The notes: generated by a model from the sequence alone, not told the origin. 64,000 nucleotides of DNA from Owenia fusiformis (GCA_903813345.2 CAIIXF020000009.1:14832347-14896346), one strand, 5' to 3'; positions 39,946 to 50,745 are shown, counted from the first letter of the stretch. Numbers and translations: made by a program.

Positions 39946-42092
39946 GTCTATGTCTATGTCGATAATCTGCAAAAGGCTAATAAGCCCATATAAAGCAGAT
40001 ATATAATTTAACAGTGATAGAATTTGAATAGAATATAATTTAAAACCTTAACATTTAAAAATAGATCTATGGTTTGTAACTCATTAAAATTGAAAGGAGC
40101 TTTCCTGGTTGGCCCCTGTACCCCCCTAGGAAGTCCCTTTATGTTGAAATACCATGGGGCGACTGTCAGACTACTGCATTGACATCACCCCTCTTTACCA
40201 GTAGTGCAGGCTTGTTGCTGAGCACTTGGGACCCTTTACATTAAAACATAGATCTATATTAAAAACACACCTATTTAATTGCAGTTATTGACATAGGCAT
40301 AGTATGATGATTTAAAACTACTTAGACTGTCACAGTCTAAGATGTCACCAGGTAGGGTGTTCCATTTAGCTATTGTCCTAGGGAAATAGCTAAATTGGTA
40401 TGCATCCGTTCTAGTTGATGGTTGTATGAACTTAGAAGGATGATACAGCCTAGTGTCGGTATTGATCTTTTGGCGGAAATATGGAGGCACGTCGATGGCT
40501 GCTAGGTTTTGCTTTCCTTTGTAGAAAAGGAAAACTCTAGCAGCCTCTTGACGCTCCTTCATTGGCTCCCACTGTAGGTCTTGAAGAGCTTTGGTGACGC
40601 AGCCTGGTTCCCTTGAGTGACATTTGGTTACAAACCTGGCTGCTCTTCTCTGTACCTGTTCCAACATATCAATATCTTTTTGTCGGTATGGATCCCATGC
40701 CGAACTGGCATACTCTAAATTAGGCCGGACAAGTGACTTATACGCCTGAGCCTTTACTTTTTCAGGGCATTGATGGAGGTTGCGCCTGAGAAATCCAAGC
40801 ACCTTATTGGCTTTGGATACAATAGTTTGAATATGTGTAGTCCAGCGTAAGTTGTTTGTGATGTCAATACCTAGGTATGGGATGCGTGTTACCGACTTAA
40901 GGTTTTCCCCTAGCATGGTGTAATTGTGAATGATAGGGGATTTACCTTTGTGAATATTTAGCACATAGCATTTTGATGGATGGAATTTCATTTGCCATGT
41001 TGATGCCCAGGAGACCAGTTTATCTAGATTCTCCTGTAGTGTTTATGCATCTTGCTTGCTTTCGACTGTCATGAATAAAAGGCTGTCGTCAGCAAATAGT
41101 TTAAGACTAGCTGAGGATGATAGGTTATTGCCCATATCATTGATATAAACAAGGAAACAGAGTGGTCCAAGAACTGTTCCTTGAGGAACTCCTGATTTTA
41201 CTGGAGTTTTTGAACTTGATTCACCATCGAGCACTACCTGTTGTGATCTTCCCACAAGCCAGGATCTGAACCAGTTCACGTTATTATTGCGAATTCCATA
41301 ATAGTCGAGTTTGAGCAAGAGGCGTTCGTGAGCCACCGTGTCAAACGCTTTGGAAAAGTCTAATACCAACATGTCTGTTTGTTTATTGTTGTCGAGGGCC
41401 CGAGCTATATTCTCTATTGTATTGACAAGTTGGGTTTCACATGAGTGCTTTGACCTGAATCCATGTTGGAAGTTTACTAGAATTTCATAGAGGTCAAAAT
41501 GGCCCATAACGTGATGGAATATAATATGTTCCATTATTTTACGTGGAACTGACGTCAGAGAAACAGGCCTGTAATTCACAGCCTCATCTCTGCGTCCCTT
41601 TTTGTAGATAGCAGTAACATTGGCATGTTTCCAGTCCATAGGCACTAAGCCTTCATCGATAGACTGTTGAAAAATTATTTGAAGGAATGGTGATATGCTG
41701 TCACTGCATTCCTTCAGGACCGTGGTTGGAATTAGATAGGGTCCAGTGGCTTTTGATGGATTTAGGCCAGTTAGCAATTTGTGAATTCCTTTTGTTGAAA
41801 TTTTGATATTTGGCATTTCAGGAATTTGAGGTACCATTGTCGGTAGGGTAGCATCCTCATCTGTGAATACAGAATTGTATTGGTCATTGAGGATATTTGC
41901 TTTCTGGGTGGCGTCTGTTATTTCATCGCCATCTTTTTTACGAAGCACGCTAATACCTGATGAATCTTTGCGTTTAGACTTTATGTAGCTCCAGAAGCGT
42001 TTGGTAATGCCTTTGTGCTGAACATTCTCATTTATGATTTCGCTTTCATCAATGTCTAGCAGATCGTTGATGTAGCGTTGATGTTCTTGATG
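39946..42092 (-). mobile_element. 5'-truncated CR1/Jockey-like LINE
   Basis: A non-LTR retrotransposon on the minus strand. Its 5' end is cut within the region before the reverse transcriptase, so the endonuclease is gone, as happens when target-primed reverse transcription stops early. Its 3' end (left side) is a short GACATA repeat instead of poly(A). CACAT occurs at both edges (39941-39945 and 42093-42097), a plausible 5 bp target duplication. The flanking minisatellite reads continuously across the insertion (CTACACAT to ACCATTGGAAG), which defines the insertion well. Confidence 0.85.
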
Positions 42093-42095
42093 CAC
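40275..42095 (-). pseudogene. LINE reverse transcriptase with one in-frame stop
   Basis: One minus-strand reading frame of 607 codons, interrupted once by TAA at 41043-41045; the two halves are in the same frame, 17 codons apart from stop to next methionine. The N-terminal part has the linker before the RT domain (FWSYIKSKRKDSSGIS). RT motifs follow in order: NYRPVSLTSV, LVLDFSKAFDTV, GVPQGTVLGPLCFLVYIND, and the catalytic FADD (in LKLFADDSLLF). The C-terminal half has PYLGIDI, the KANKVLGFLRRNL segment and SLVRPNLEYASSAWDP, typical of CR1/Jockey-type ORF2. The enzyme would copy its RNA into DNA at a nicked target. No endonuclease domain remains. The first codon (GTG) is at the truncation point and is not a real start. 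Apart from the stop the frame is intact, so this is a fairly young insertion. Confidence 0.9.
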
Positions 42096-42320
42096 ATACC
42101 ATTGGAAGTGGGGTAAGCGGGGTAAGTGGGGTGCATACCTTTACATGTATTACTCTACATTGCTACACATTGCTACAACTGTGTCAAGCAACTATACATA
42201 GGCTGGAAAGCGGGGTAAGTGGGGTAAACGGGGTACATACTACACTGTCAGTCAGCCCCTACACATACCATTGGAAGCGGGGTAAGCGGGGTACATACCT
42301 TTACATGTTGTGTAGCAATG
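42093..42320. repeat. Minisatellite continuing after the LINE
   Basis: Same units and orientation as 39670-39945, with GGGGTAAGCGGGG-type stretches. It turns into its own inverse near 42321 (TTACATGTTGTGTAGCAATG), the fold-back point. Confidence 0.75.
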
Positions 42321-42677
42321 TAGAGAGCGTATAGTGTACCCCATTTACCCCGCTGACCCCGGTATTTATGTATACATGTAGGCACTTGAAACAATTAAGT
42401 AATATATATCGTATACATCTAAAGGTATGTACCTCGCTTACCCCACTTACCCCGCTTCCCAGGCTATGTATAGGTGCCTGACACAGTCTATCAATTTAGG
42501 GAATATGTGTAAGGCTATGTACCCCATCTACCCCGCTTCCCAAGCAATGTATAGGTGCCTGACACAGTGTAGCAATGTAGAGTGTACCCCGTTTACCCCG
42601 TCGACCACGATATTTATGTATACATGTAGGAGCTTGAAACAATTTAGTAATTACTATACATACTTTACATGTATAGG
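42321..42677. repeat. Inverted minisatellite arm, part 1
   Basis: Reverse-complement units: TACCCCGTTTACCCCG, TATGTATAGGTGCCTGACAC and TAGCAATGTAGAGTGTACC. The arm is interrupted at 42678 by the LTR element and resumes at 46715 in the same orientation. Confidence 0.75.
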
Positions 42678-42860
42678 TGTTACAGTATCTGGTTGTGGGG
42701 TTTGGAGTGTTAATGTGATATCATCAGCTTGACCTCTGAACCCTGACTCACTTGCTGGTATGCCTGACTTTCTACTCTGTTCCCTTGCCATATATGGTGA
42801 GTCATTTGCCATACTAATCTAGTATATGGCTAAGACACCTGATACACCAGAGAGGGTATA

Positions 42861-44506
42861 CACTGTTGCTCATAAATATGGAATATTAGATTTGGCAGCT
42901 CAGAATTCAAAGTTTGGAGTACGAGAAGTTTTATTTGGAGTTGGATCAGACATTTATGTTCTAGGCAAATCATAACCACATATTTAACCTACAAATCAAC
43001 ATTTTTTAGAGAAAAATATTAGCATTTAAGTTTAGAAAATTACTGTTAGTTAAACAGGGGTACGCTAAGAATATATGCATTTTCAAAACACCCCGATCCA
43101 AATCGTCATGTAAAACAGATCAAACAAAATAAACATCTGGTCATGAAGATTGAAGTGTCCTCTATCCAATGAAAGCACTAATATGTGTTATGTCCTCTTT
43201 GTGCTGCAATCAGAGCATCAATCCTACGGGACCAGCATTGAATGAAACATTGGACCTTTCAAAGTGAAAGAAGGCCCCATTCCTCAATCTGGGCAGTGCG
43301 TAACGTGTCTAAATTTTGAGGTGGGGGTCCAAGTCACGAATCTCATTACCCGGGTCGTCCCACATTTGCTCTGCATTAGCCTGATTGGCTGACTTTTGTG
43401 TCCATGGTAGTTGGTCCACATTGCCTGCCCTGATGTAATCCAGCACGATGCCACTAGCATATGCAACAGCATGATCATTCTGCAGTTGAATGTTGCCCCA
43501 AAACAATCTGTTTACATGTGGTACTTGATGGAGGTCCAAAAGGTCAATTTACTCTGAAATTATGTTTGGGAATCACCAAGGGGGTGCAAATTCTGTAGTA
43601 CTGCTCCAAACAACCTCTGTAATACTGCTCCAAACATAAATAGGGTTACCTTCATGGACTGCCACGTCAGTAAGTGTCCTTATTGTCTCTTTCCCCTGGT
43701 CTAAGACAGAAACGAACACAATTATCAACTTTGTGGAGGACACATCTTATTTCTTCACATGCTGTCATATTACACCAACGATTAGGTCCAACGGTTTGGT
43801 GCTTTCCTGCCCACTGAAGGGACCTTTCTTTGTTATGATCAGTTAGCTGTTGTCTCTTTAAAGGTCTCATGGCCCTTGCGTCCTTTATAAAGAAATCACT
43901 GGTTGTCTTTAGCTCTGGAACACGGGTTTTGAGGTGAGACAGCCATTCATCTCGTAGACTACTGGTTGACTTAAAGCGATTTTGATGACATAAATGCAGC
44001 AGGTGGTGGTCTTTTCTTACATTTTTCTCTCTAGGGCAACTATTGCTGTGACCTGGAGTCATATTCCAGTGCCTTTGGTACCGCTGCAAAATTTTAGAGA
44101 CTGTTCCTGACACACCCCTAGGGTCTTGGCAATGGCAGTTTGTTTCATGCCAGAGAGCGCCATCCCTATGACCTGCCATACTTTTTTTTGCTTATTCTAT
44201 GGGGCATGCCTTTTAAAAACTCTTCCGACTCTAAATTAAATATATATAAAATGTGCACAATGATTACAACTACGATTTGAACACCTTTTTCAAGTTTCCA
44301 AAATCATGAGGACATGGGGTCACCTGAGTGAATACAAGTTTAATCAACCATGAATGTTTTAACTTTTCCTACCAATCAGTTTTATATGCAAAACTGATGA
44401 GGGAACGAGAACACATTACAAATTTTCATCAGAATGCTACAATTTTGTAGAAATTCCATCAAACAGTTCGTATCTATAAAATATTCCATATTTATGAGCA
44501 ACAGTG
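42861..44506 (-). mobile_element. Tc1-like DNA transposon (1646 bp), inactive
   Basis: Perfect 27 bp terminal inverted repeats beginning CACTGTTGCTCATAAATATG, flanked by TA on both sides (42859-42860 and 44507-44508). The length is typical of Tc1 elements. It carries a decayed transposase on the minus strand. It lies within the probable LTR of a retrotransposon, so it is younger than that insertion. Confidence 0.92.
43284..44190 (-). pseudogene. Tc1-like transposase remnant
   Basis: On the minus strand, 44179-43667 encodes a helix-turn-helix segment (GVSGTVSKILQRYQ), then the NRFKSTSSLRDEW stretch typical of the Tc1 DNA-binding linker, then the start of the catalytic domain. The region of the first catalytic Asp reads CNMTACEEI, so that Asp appears lost. 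HKVDNCVRFCLRPGER follows. The rest of the catalytic domain continues in another frame at 43539-43309: QNDHAVAYA holds the second Asp, and PWTQKSANQANAEQMWD corresponds to the usual PWPxxSPDLNPIExxWD block, degraded. The frame change near 43540-43667 and the lost residues make it non-functional. Tc1 transposases cut and paste at TA sites. Confidence 0.85.
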
Positions 44507-44732
44507 TATAACTGACATCATGCATTCTAATCAGAGAGTCACTCCACTTTCATCGAAGAACACATCTCCTGTTGGAACTCTGATATTGGATCTTCATTGT
44601 CTAACATTAATTATTCTGGATATAAACCCGCGCAAACACAAGCCGAAACGCACAACATTGGGGGCCAAGCCAAATCAAATTTTGTAAGTTAATTTTGTAT
44701 TTTGATCACTTTTATAAGCATTTTTGGAAATC

Positions 44733-45900
44733 ATGGCACAATCAGATCGGGATCTGACCAGAGCATCAATGAGTGACATTTCGAAAATTTTAAAGGATCT
44801 GTCGAAATCGCAGGAGGGGTTCGATGATGAAAAACATGCTGGGTTAGCTAGGGGGGCTGAAGCCATTTTCAGCAGGAGTCCTTCTGCTCCCCCGAGTATG
44901 TCACAGGACATAATGATGTGGACCTCGAAGAACAACATCAGTTGGTCCAGCGATTGAAGGAGGAAGTCGTTTTCCTCAACAATCATCAAAAGCAAAATGA
45001 CACAGAGCTGGGAAGAAAACAACCAGAGGATGACCTCCCAATATAATTCTCTGATCAATCAGTTTGAGGTGCGCCTGCAGAAAGCTGAATGCTACAGGGA
45101 AGAAATACAGGATGTGATTAGGGAAAAAAAGGAGCTGGCGGCTGAGGTGATGTCCCTTCGGGATGTTATAAAGTCTAACCCTACTACAGCTGGTTCTGTG
45201 TCTTTTTCCTTACCACCTGTAATAACATTGCCATCAGTAGTGACTACATCGCCGTTGCATGTTCCTTTTAATACAGCAGCAGCCTTTACAACAGTCGCAA
45301 CACAATCTATACCAGCCACTGGGTTGTTTAGTACCAGCATGCCTTGTTCTCGAAAGGCCAAGGGAAGAACCAGGTATGTGCCACCTATTTATGGTCACTC
45401 GGATGCATTTGTTGACACAAGTGAATCTGATTCAGAAGGGGAGGATGGTAATCATCCGACATCCACTCCTGGTTCATCAAGTGCCTTCAGGCCTATACAT
45501 ATGTCCACACCAGCCTCTTCTTCGAAGTCATCCAACAAACCCAATGGTACAAGCTATGGTAAACATCAAAAGCTTTGCCATTTCGATGGGACAATGAAGT
45601 GGCTTGACTTTGTCACCCATCTGGAATTGGTGTCACGAATTAATGGGTGGACAAAGGAGCAGTGCTGTCTCCACTTGTGTTCGAACCTTAGAGGGGCGGC
45701 TCTTTGTGTGCTGACTGATATGCCAACTGAACATCGGCGAAACTACGATCTGGTGATGCAGGCATTAGCTGAGCGGTTTTCTCCTTCTTATCAGGGAGAC
45801 ATATAAAGCTGAACTCTCAGGGAGAACAAGGAAACAAGGTGAATCACTATATCTGAATTATGTGCTGATGTCAAGCGCCTCGTCTCCAAAGCCTGGGTAT
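44733..45900 (+). pseudogene. LTR-retrotransposon gag-like remnant
   Basis: ATG at 44733 opens a frame that stops at 44957. A second stretch in another frame bridges about 44905-44995, and the first frame resumes near 44997 and runs to 45806, so two compensating shifts separate the parts. The central part is coiled-coil-like (EEIQDVIREKKELAAEVMSL), followed by a Ser/Thr/Pro-rich segment. The C-terminal part (WLDFVTHLELVSRINGWTKE, then AALCVLTDMP and ALAERFSPS) matches the general capsid pattern of Metaviridae/Gypsy-type gag. Weak gag-like sequence continues to about 45900 after another shift. No zinc knuckle, protease, RT or integrase follows, because the element breaks off where the ~150 bp tandem array begins. 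Gag would form the particle that packages element RNA. Confidence 0.7.
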
Positions 45901-45915
45901 CTTCAAACAGCCAGA

Positions 45916-46710
45916 CAAGAGACTACACGAGACATCACGACTCTGTTCAACTTGAACTATAACATCATTTTATACCATTAATTTCAATTTTCGAAAGAAA
46001 AATTTATTTCGTATCGCTCATCCGAGGAGGGTCTCATCCTAAGAGTGTCTCGTCCGGAGACGTGTCATCCCGACGAGACATCACGACTTTGTTCAACTTG
46101 AACTATAACATCATTTTATACCATTAATTTAAATTTTCGAAAGAAAAATTTATTTCGTACCGCTCATCCGAGGAGGGTCTCATCCTAAGAGTGTCTCGTC
46201 CGGAGACCGGATGACACGAGACATCACGACTCTGTTCAACTTGAACTATAACATCATTTTATACCATTAATTTCAATTTTCGAAAGAAAAATTTATTTTG
46301 TACCGCTCATCGGAGGAGGGTCTCATCCTAAGAGTGTCTAGTCCGGAGACGTGTCATCCCGAGATGACACGAGACATCACGACTCTGTTCAACTTGAACT
46401 ATAACATCATTTTATACCATTAATTTCAATTTTCGAGAGAAAAATTTATTTAGTACCGCTCATCCGAGGAGGGTCTCACCCTAAGAGTGTCTCCTCCGGA
46501 GACGTGTCATCCCGAGATGACACGAGACATCACGACTCTGTTAAACTTGAACTATAACATCATTTTTGCCATTAATTTCAATTTTCGAAAGAAAAATTTA
46601 TTTCGTACCACTCATCCGAGGAGGATCTCATCCTAAGAGTGTCTCGTCCGAAGACGTGTCATTCCGAGATGACACAAGACATCACCACTCTGTTCAACTT
46701 GAACTATAAC
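45916..46710. repeat. Tandem array, 143-153 bp unit
   Basis: The anchor CATCACGACTCTGTTC (or a one-base variant) occurs at 45933, 46079, 46222, 46375, 46528 and 46680, giving five full units and a partial. Each unit has TTCAATTTTCGAAAGAAAAA and GGAGGGTCTCATCCTAAG. The 153 bp units carry a hairpin, CGTGTCATC-CCGA-GATGACACG (46350-46371 in one copy). The first two units lack half of it, which explains their shorter length. The array directly follows the gag remnant. Confidence 0.9.
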
Positions 46711-46714
46711 AACC

Positions 46715-47180
46715 AGATACCGCTTACCCCACTTCCCAAGCTATGTATAGGTGCCTGACACAGTGTATCAATGTAGAGTATACTAGTAAGGCTATGTACC
46801 CCGTTTACCACGCTTACCCCGCTTTCCAGGCAATGTATAGGTGCCTGACACAGTATATCAATGTAGGGTATACATGTAAGGCTATGTACCCCGTTTACCC
46901 CACTTCTCAGGATGTGTATAGATGCCTGACACAGTGTAGCAATGTAGAGTGTACCCCGTTTACCCCGTCGACCACGATATTTATGTATACATTACATGTA
47001 GGAGCTTGAAACAATTTAGTAATAATTATACATACTTTACATGTAAAGGTATGTTCCCCGCTTACCCCACTTCCCAAGCTATGTATAGGACACAGTGTAT
47101 CAATGTAGGGTATACATGTAAGGCTATGTACCCCGTTTACCCCGCTTCCCACGATATGTGTAGGTGCCCTGACACATGTT
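46715..47180. repeat. Inverted minisatellite arm, part 2
   Basis: Continues the orientation of 42321-42677 with TACCCCGTTTACCCCGCTT, TATGTATAGGTGCCTGACAC and ATCAATGTAGGGTATACATG units. Together the arms make a long fold-back structure, 39670-47180, expanded by later insertions. Confidence 0.75.
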
Positions 47181-47189
47181 GGACATTGA

Positions 47190-48469
47190 GACAACGGTGT
47201 GTCATAGTCTTCATGTAGTTGCACAAGAGGAAAATACTCATAAATTGATGTGGCTTGCATGTAAGATGTAAGAATAAAGTTTGAGTGCAAATGTATGTTG
47301 AAAAAATTACAAAATCTATAGTGGATACAAGGAGAAAAAAGCAAGGGAATTGACACATGCCTTCATACTTTATTTTGTACCAGAAAATAACATGTGCAGG
47401 TATAGTTCAACGTCGTTAAACTCGATAACGGCGTTCTTTACTTTTAGGAATTTTTTCTTGGGGCCATTATTGAGTTTAACCTCCATGCTATTCTTTCCTT
47501 TGATGCAAGTTGTGGATCTATCGAAACCACTTTTCCTCGCTAATATGACACTGATACTTAACAATAATATAAAACCATATTTCATCAGGCGATTTCACAT
47601 AATATTATTGTGTTAAATGTTCATTTTTAATCGTAAAATGAGTCTTATTCTTACCAATTTATGAGACGAATATTTCAACCGGCAATGTCTGTCTGTGCGT
47701 CGCCAAAGTAAACTTGGTCAGCGAAACGAAATTGTTCTTCAATATTGATATTTATTATAACCATCCAGTATGACATGAATCTTTGCTTTATTCAAACAGC
47801 GCGTGTATTCACCCAAGTTTACTCTATTGTTATTTATAAAAACTTTAAAAAGCAATACTCGCAACATTATTGATGCATTTGATTACTGGTAATTTCAGCT
47901 CAAAGAAATATAGATGTCATTGATTGTGCTAGATTGTGATTGTGTTGAATAATTGTGCCTATGTGTTTATGGTTTTCTGCTTGCAAAAACGTACCTAGGA
48001 ATACACTCAATTGTTTATAACTGGGATCATGTATTTTACTCAGCATACATGCTTTGTAATAATTGTTACATTTTAATAACTTCAATGTTTATCGCAAGCC
48101 TCCTACAGTATTACAATATTTTGTACTTATATATAGGATAACCGGGGTTCGTTTCGTTTTATGAACTTGTTTCGTTCAGTGTTGCTAACGGCGGTTTATT
48201 CCTGAAAGGATTTGCAATTTCGATGTTACCGGAACCAGAACAGAGTTTTCTAAACTAAGAAAAAGCCTTCTCCCAACATTTTCATAATTATATATCGATG
48301 AGGTTACAGGGGGGTATGTGATGATTTGTATTTATTCATAAGGTATGTATGCATGCGTTGATCACATTATTTCTGTAACGATACCATCTTATTACGGTTA
48401 ATTCGTTCCGCATGTCGAAACCTGCTGAACGATTAAATGATCGCATCAAGGGCAAAATGATCATGGAAG
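47190..48469. other. Unannotated AT-rich stretch
   Basis: No gene seen. A 10 bp stem with a 7-base loop lies at 47409-47435 (AACGTCGTTA with TAACGGCGTT, one G-T pair). The open frames are short, overlap on both strands and show no domain. Confidence 0.5.
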
Positions 48470-48530
48470 TTAGACCTAGCCGGGGCCATAAGACATGTCA
48501 GATAAGAAACGAGGCCCAGGCTAGGTCTAA
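48470..48530. other. Precursor-like hairpin (61 nt)
   Basis: TTAGACCTAGCC (48470-48481) pairs with GGCTAGGTCTAA (48519-48530). After one mismatch, GGGCC pairs with GGCCC. The loop is 25 nt. The shape resembles a small-RNA precursor, but expression is unknown and it could be a tiny inverted-repeat remnant. Confidence 0.4.
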
Positions 48531-48775
48531 TGTTGTTGGACTAGTGCAGGTATAGCAATTTTTTACCAAAATGTTACTTTCCAGCTGTACCTTAACTGCG
48601 TCAGTAGCCTGCCCTAAAGCTAAAAAATAAGAAATCAAAATATCATTTTGCAATAATATATGGAAAAATATATAAATCTACTATTGGTACATGAATGACA
48701 TTTGTATATTTGGATTGCTTCTAGTTTGGCTTATAAAGTGTGTGGCCTCTTATTTTGATGCTTCTCTGCCATATG

Positions 48776-48784
48776 TTATTTTCA
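48776..48784. repeat. Target-site duplication, left
   Basis: TTATTTTCA, immediately before the inverted repeat. The identical 9-mer follows the right inverted repeat at 52613-52621. Confidence 0.85.
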
Positions 48785-48884
48785 GGAATGTACTAAAAAC
48801 CCTTCCACCCTTCGACCCTGCGACCTACGACTTACAGCGTGTCAAGAATTTTTGAAATATATTTTTATAAAAACCCTTCGACCT
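48785..48884 (+). repeat. Left terminal inverted repeat
   Basis: Pairs with 52513-52612. It begins GGAATGTACTAAAAACCCTT and ends AAACCCTTCGACCT. By eye most positions match the reverse complement of the right end, with scattered substitutions and small indels that still leave both arms 100 bp. Confidence 0.85.
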
Positions 48885-49113
48885 TCTAGATATTTCTCAG
48901 TCCATATGAAGTTGCTGGAAATATTACTTTGTGTATAGAACTTAAGAATCTGTCCCAAGAGAGTTAAAGATATTTAAAGCTGGACTTCGATCGGAGCCGG
49001 CGATATGATTTTGGAAGGCCGTGCCTGGAGAGCCTTAAAATTTAAGGCTCTCTAGCCAAATGGGTTACCAAAATGCTAAAGAGCCTTAAATTTTAAGGTT
49101 CTTTAGCATTTTG

Positions 49114-49146
49114 GCTAAAGAGCCTTAAATTTTAAGGCTCTTTAGC
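49114..49146. repeat. Palindrome module of the AGAGCC/TTAAA family
   Basis: Two 16 bp arms, GCTAAAGAGCCTTAAA and its exact complement, are separated by one T. It is one of a tandem pair of ~42 bp modules (the other spans about 49072-49108) joined by CATTTTG. It can form a cruciform or RNA hairpin. Confidence 0.85.
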
Positions 49147-50314
49147 ATTTTGATAGCCAATTCTGCTAGAGAGCCTTAAAAAAATTCCAGGCGACAGAAA
49201 TGACAAAATGTTGCTTCTGGGACAAGATCAAACGACTTTCACATATTCTATACCCAACCTATTTTGTAATTCAACAATCAGCACAAATATACATACCATA
49301 TTAGCAGATATCAGACAAATTCAAAAAGAAGATTTTTTTGATCGATAAAATCACTGATTATTAAACCGGAAGTGTCTTCTCTGAGGTCCGCGAAGATGAA
49401 GAAGATAACATATAAAGATTTCAGTCATTTCAACTAACTTTGCCGTCGATTTGATTTATATGGTTTAAAATGATCTTCTAATGCTTACTATGACTTCTAT
49501 TAGTACTGTTTTGACTTCCCCACTTCATAAAAAAACATTATCACTTTTTGCTCGACTCATAAATTTACTTCCGGTCTACCGAGAGAAATAAAAGAACCTT
49601 TTCAATCCTCAGTCTAAATTTGGCTTTTTAATGGTTCAAACATCGATTTTGAACGGACTCATGCATATATCGAAAATATATGTCTCTGGTTCACCAGAGA
49701 AGGTGTAAGACCAGGCAATCACGTATATAGCCAGAAAAATGTTATTTTTACCATTTATCCACTATAAATTACAACGTCCGTTTAGTAAAGATTTTGATGT
49801 ATAGACATTTATTGATGGAGTGGAGGCTAGGATAAAAGTGTTGTTGTTGTGTTGCATAAGCCGCTGTTTCCTCGACAGTTCACCTCTTGTACTGTAAATT
49901 TTCTTTGTGCTCTCTCATGTGCTTAAATTCTCATTTGTGAGGAAAATATTATGCAAAAATATCTCGTCACGTGAAAAATTCTAAAATCAGCATTGAAATC
50001 TAATGAGCAATATATTTGGAAGTGTATTCTGTGATGTCCCTTGGCTGATGTCCCTGCATTCACGATAAACTGCGTCAAAATGTGCTGATCTAGAAGAAAC
50101 AAGATCCTTTTTCATCCCCAGGTCTTCATCATACTTTTTGCCATCTTAAAATGGGATTCCCTGTATTCTCATGACTATAGCAAAGCCAATACAAGTGATT
50201 AATTTCATTAAACATTGATGATTAAGCGATGGAGCAAGCCCAAGAATTCTAGAAAAAATTGTGTACATAATTTCCAGACCTCGGAGAATAAACTTCCGGG
50301 TTGTTATTCAGAAG

Positions 50315-50392
50315 AAAAAGTGCTCGGTCTGGGAATCGAACCCACGCCGCAGAAGTGGAGATCGAGCACCCTAACCATTATACTAGAATGTT
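50315..50392 (-). ncRNA. tRNA-like Pol III unit 1 (degenerate)
   Basis: Read on the minus strand. The A-box region TAGTATAATGGTTAGGG (50385-50369) resembles tRNA-Asp/Glu D arms. A perfect B box GGTTCGATTCC lies at 50342-50332, and the 3' acceptor-like strand ACCGAGCA is followed within two bases by TTTTT (50319-50315). A-to-B spacing equals that of a real tRNA, but the anticodon stem does not pair and the 5' acceptor strand is not complementary. GTGCTCG and CGAGCAC instead form a 7 bp stem closing the 3' half. It is best read as a tRNA-derived Pol III unit or SINE head, not a working tRNA. Confidence 0.55.
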
Positions 50393-50745
50393 TCTGCATG
50401 ATGGAGCTAACATTTTTGCAACTCTATACATGTGTGAAATTTTTAAGTGGCATTCTGTGTTGAAAAACTTTGGAGAGTGTTGTTTTATTGTTTAGATGAC
50501 GAAAACTTCAATAAAAAACAATATAAACACGGATTATAAACACAAAGGCTCTCTAGCCAAAACACTATGTTCACAGCTAAATAGCCTTAAATTTTAAGGC
50601 TCTTTAGCATTTTGGCTAAAGAGCCTTAAATTTTAAGGTACTCCAGACACTTCGATTTTGGAAAGGTTTCTAAATGAAGAACGTGACGTCACTTCCGAAT
50701 CATAGCATTCAAAATGAGTAGCGTTTAATTAGTCCCACTCATAAA

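Larger units (their letters stand above)
42678..44657 (+). repeat. Probable 5' LTR split by a Tc1-like insertion
   Basis: If the Tc1 element and its duplicated TA are removed, about 332 bp remain, running from TGTTACAG (42678) to CGCACAACA (44657). The ends are the TG...CA inverted type usual for LTRs. A TATAAA lies at 44621. TGGGGGCC follows two bases after the end, at 44659, in the position of a primer-binding site, and a gag frame starts 75 bp further on. I did not find a matching 3' LTR, so the call rests on end shape and position. Confidence 0.45.
49021..50650. mobile_element. Inner inverted-repeat element with palindromic ends
   Basis: Left end GTGCCTGGAGAGCCTTAAAA and right end (reverse complement) GTGTCTGGAGTACCTTAAAA match at 33 of 37 positions over the first 37 bases. 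The ends carry palindromic modules (49028-49052, 49078-49104, 49114-49146, 50576-50608, 50615-50643). Near-identical GATTTTGGAAGG (49007-49018) and GATTTTGGAAAGG (50654-50666) lie 2-3 bp outside the ends and may be a target duplication. It contains the minus-strand tRNA-like unit. No protein is encoded. Confidence 0.6.

Noticed and set aside
42095-42320. Telomere-like or G-quadruplex GGGGTAA repeats
   Set aside because: Runs of four G occur in threes with irregular spacing and belong to a longer unit. They are neither a telomeric repeat nor a clear four-tract quadruplex.
43284-43478. A second minus-strand ORF overlapping the Tc1 transposase C-terminus
   Set aside because: It is an alternative frame over the transposase remnant. 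The frame at 43539-43309 carries the recognisable transposase residues.
44675-45361. Minus-strand ORFs opposite the gag remnant
   Set aside because: They are shadow frames; the plus strand carries the gag-like pattern.
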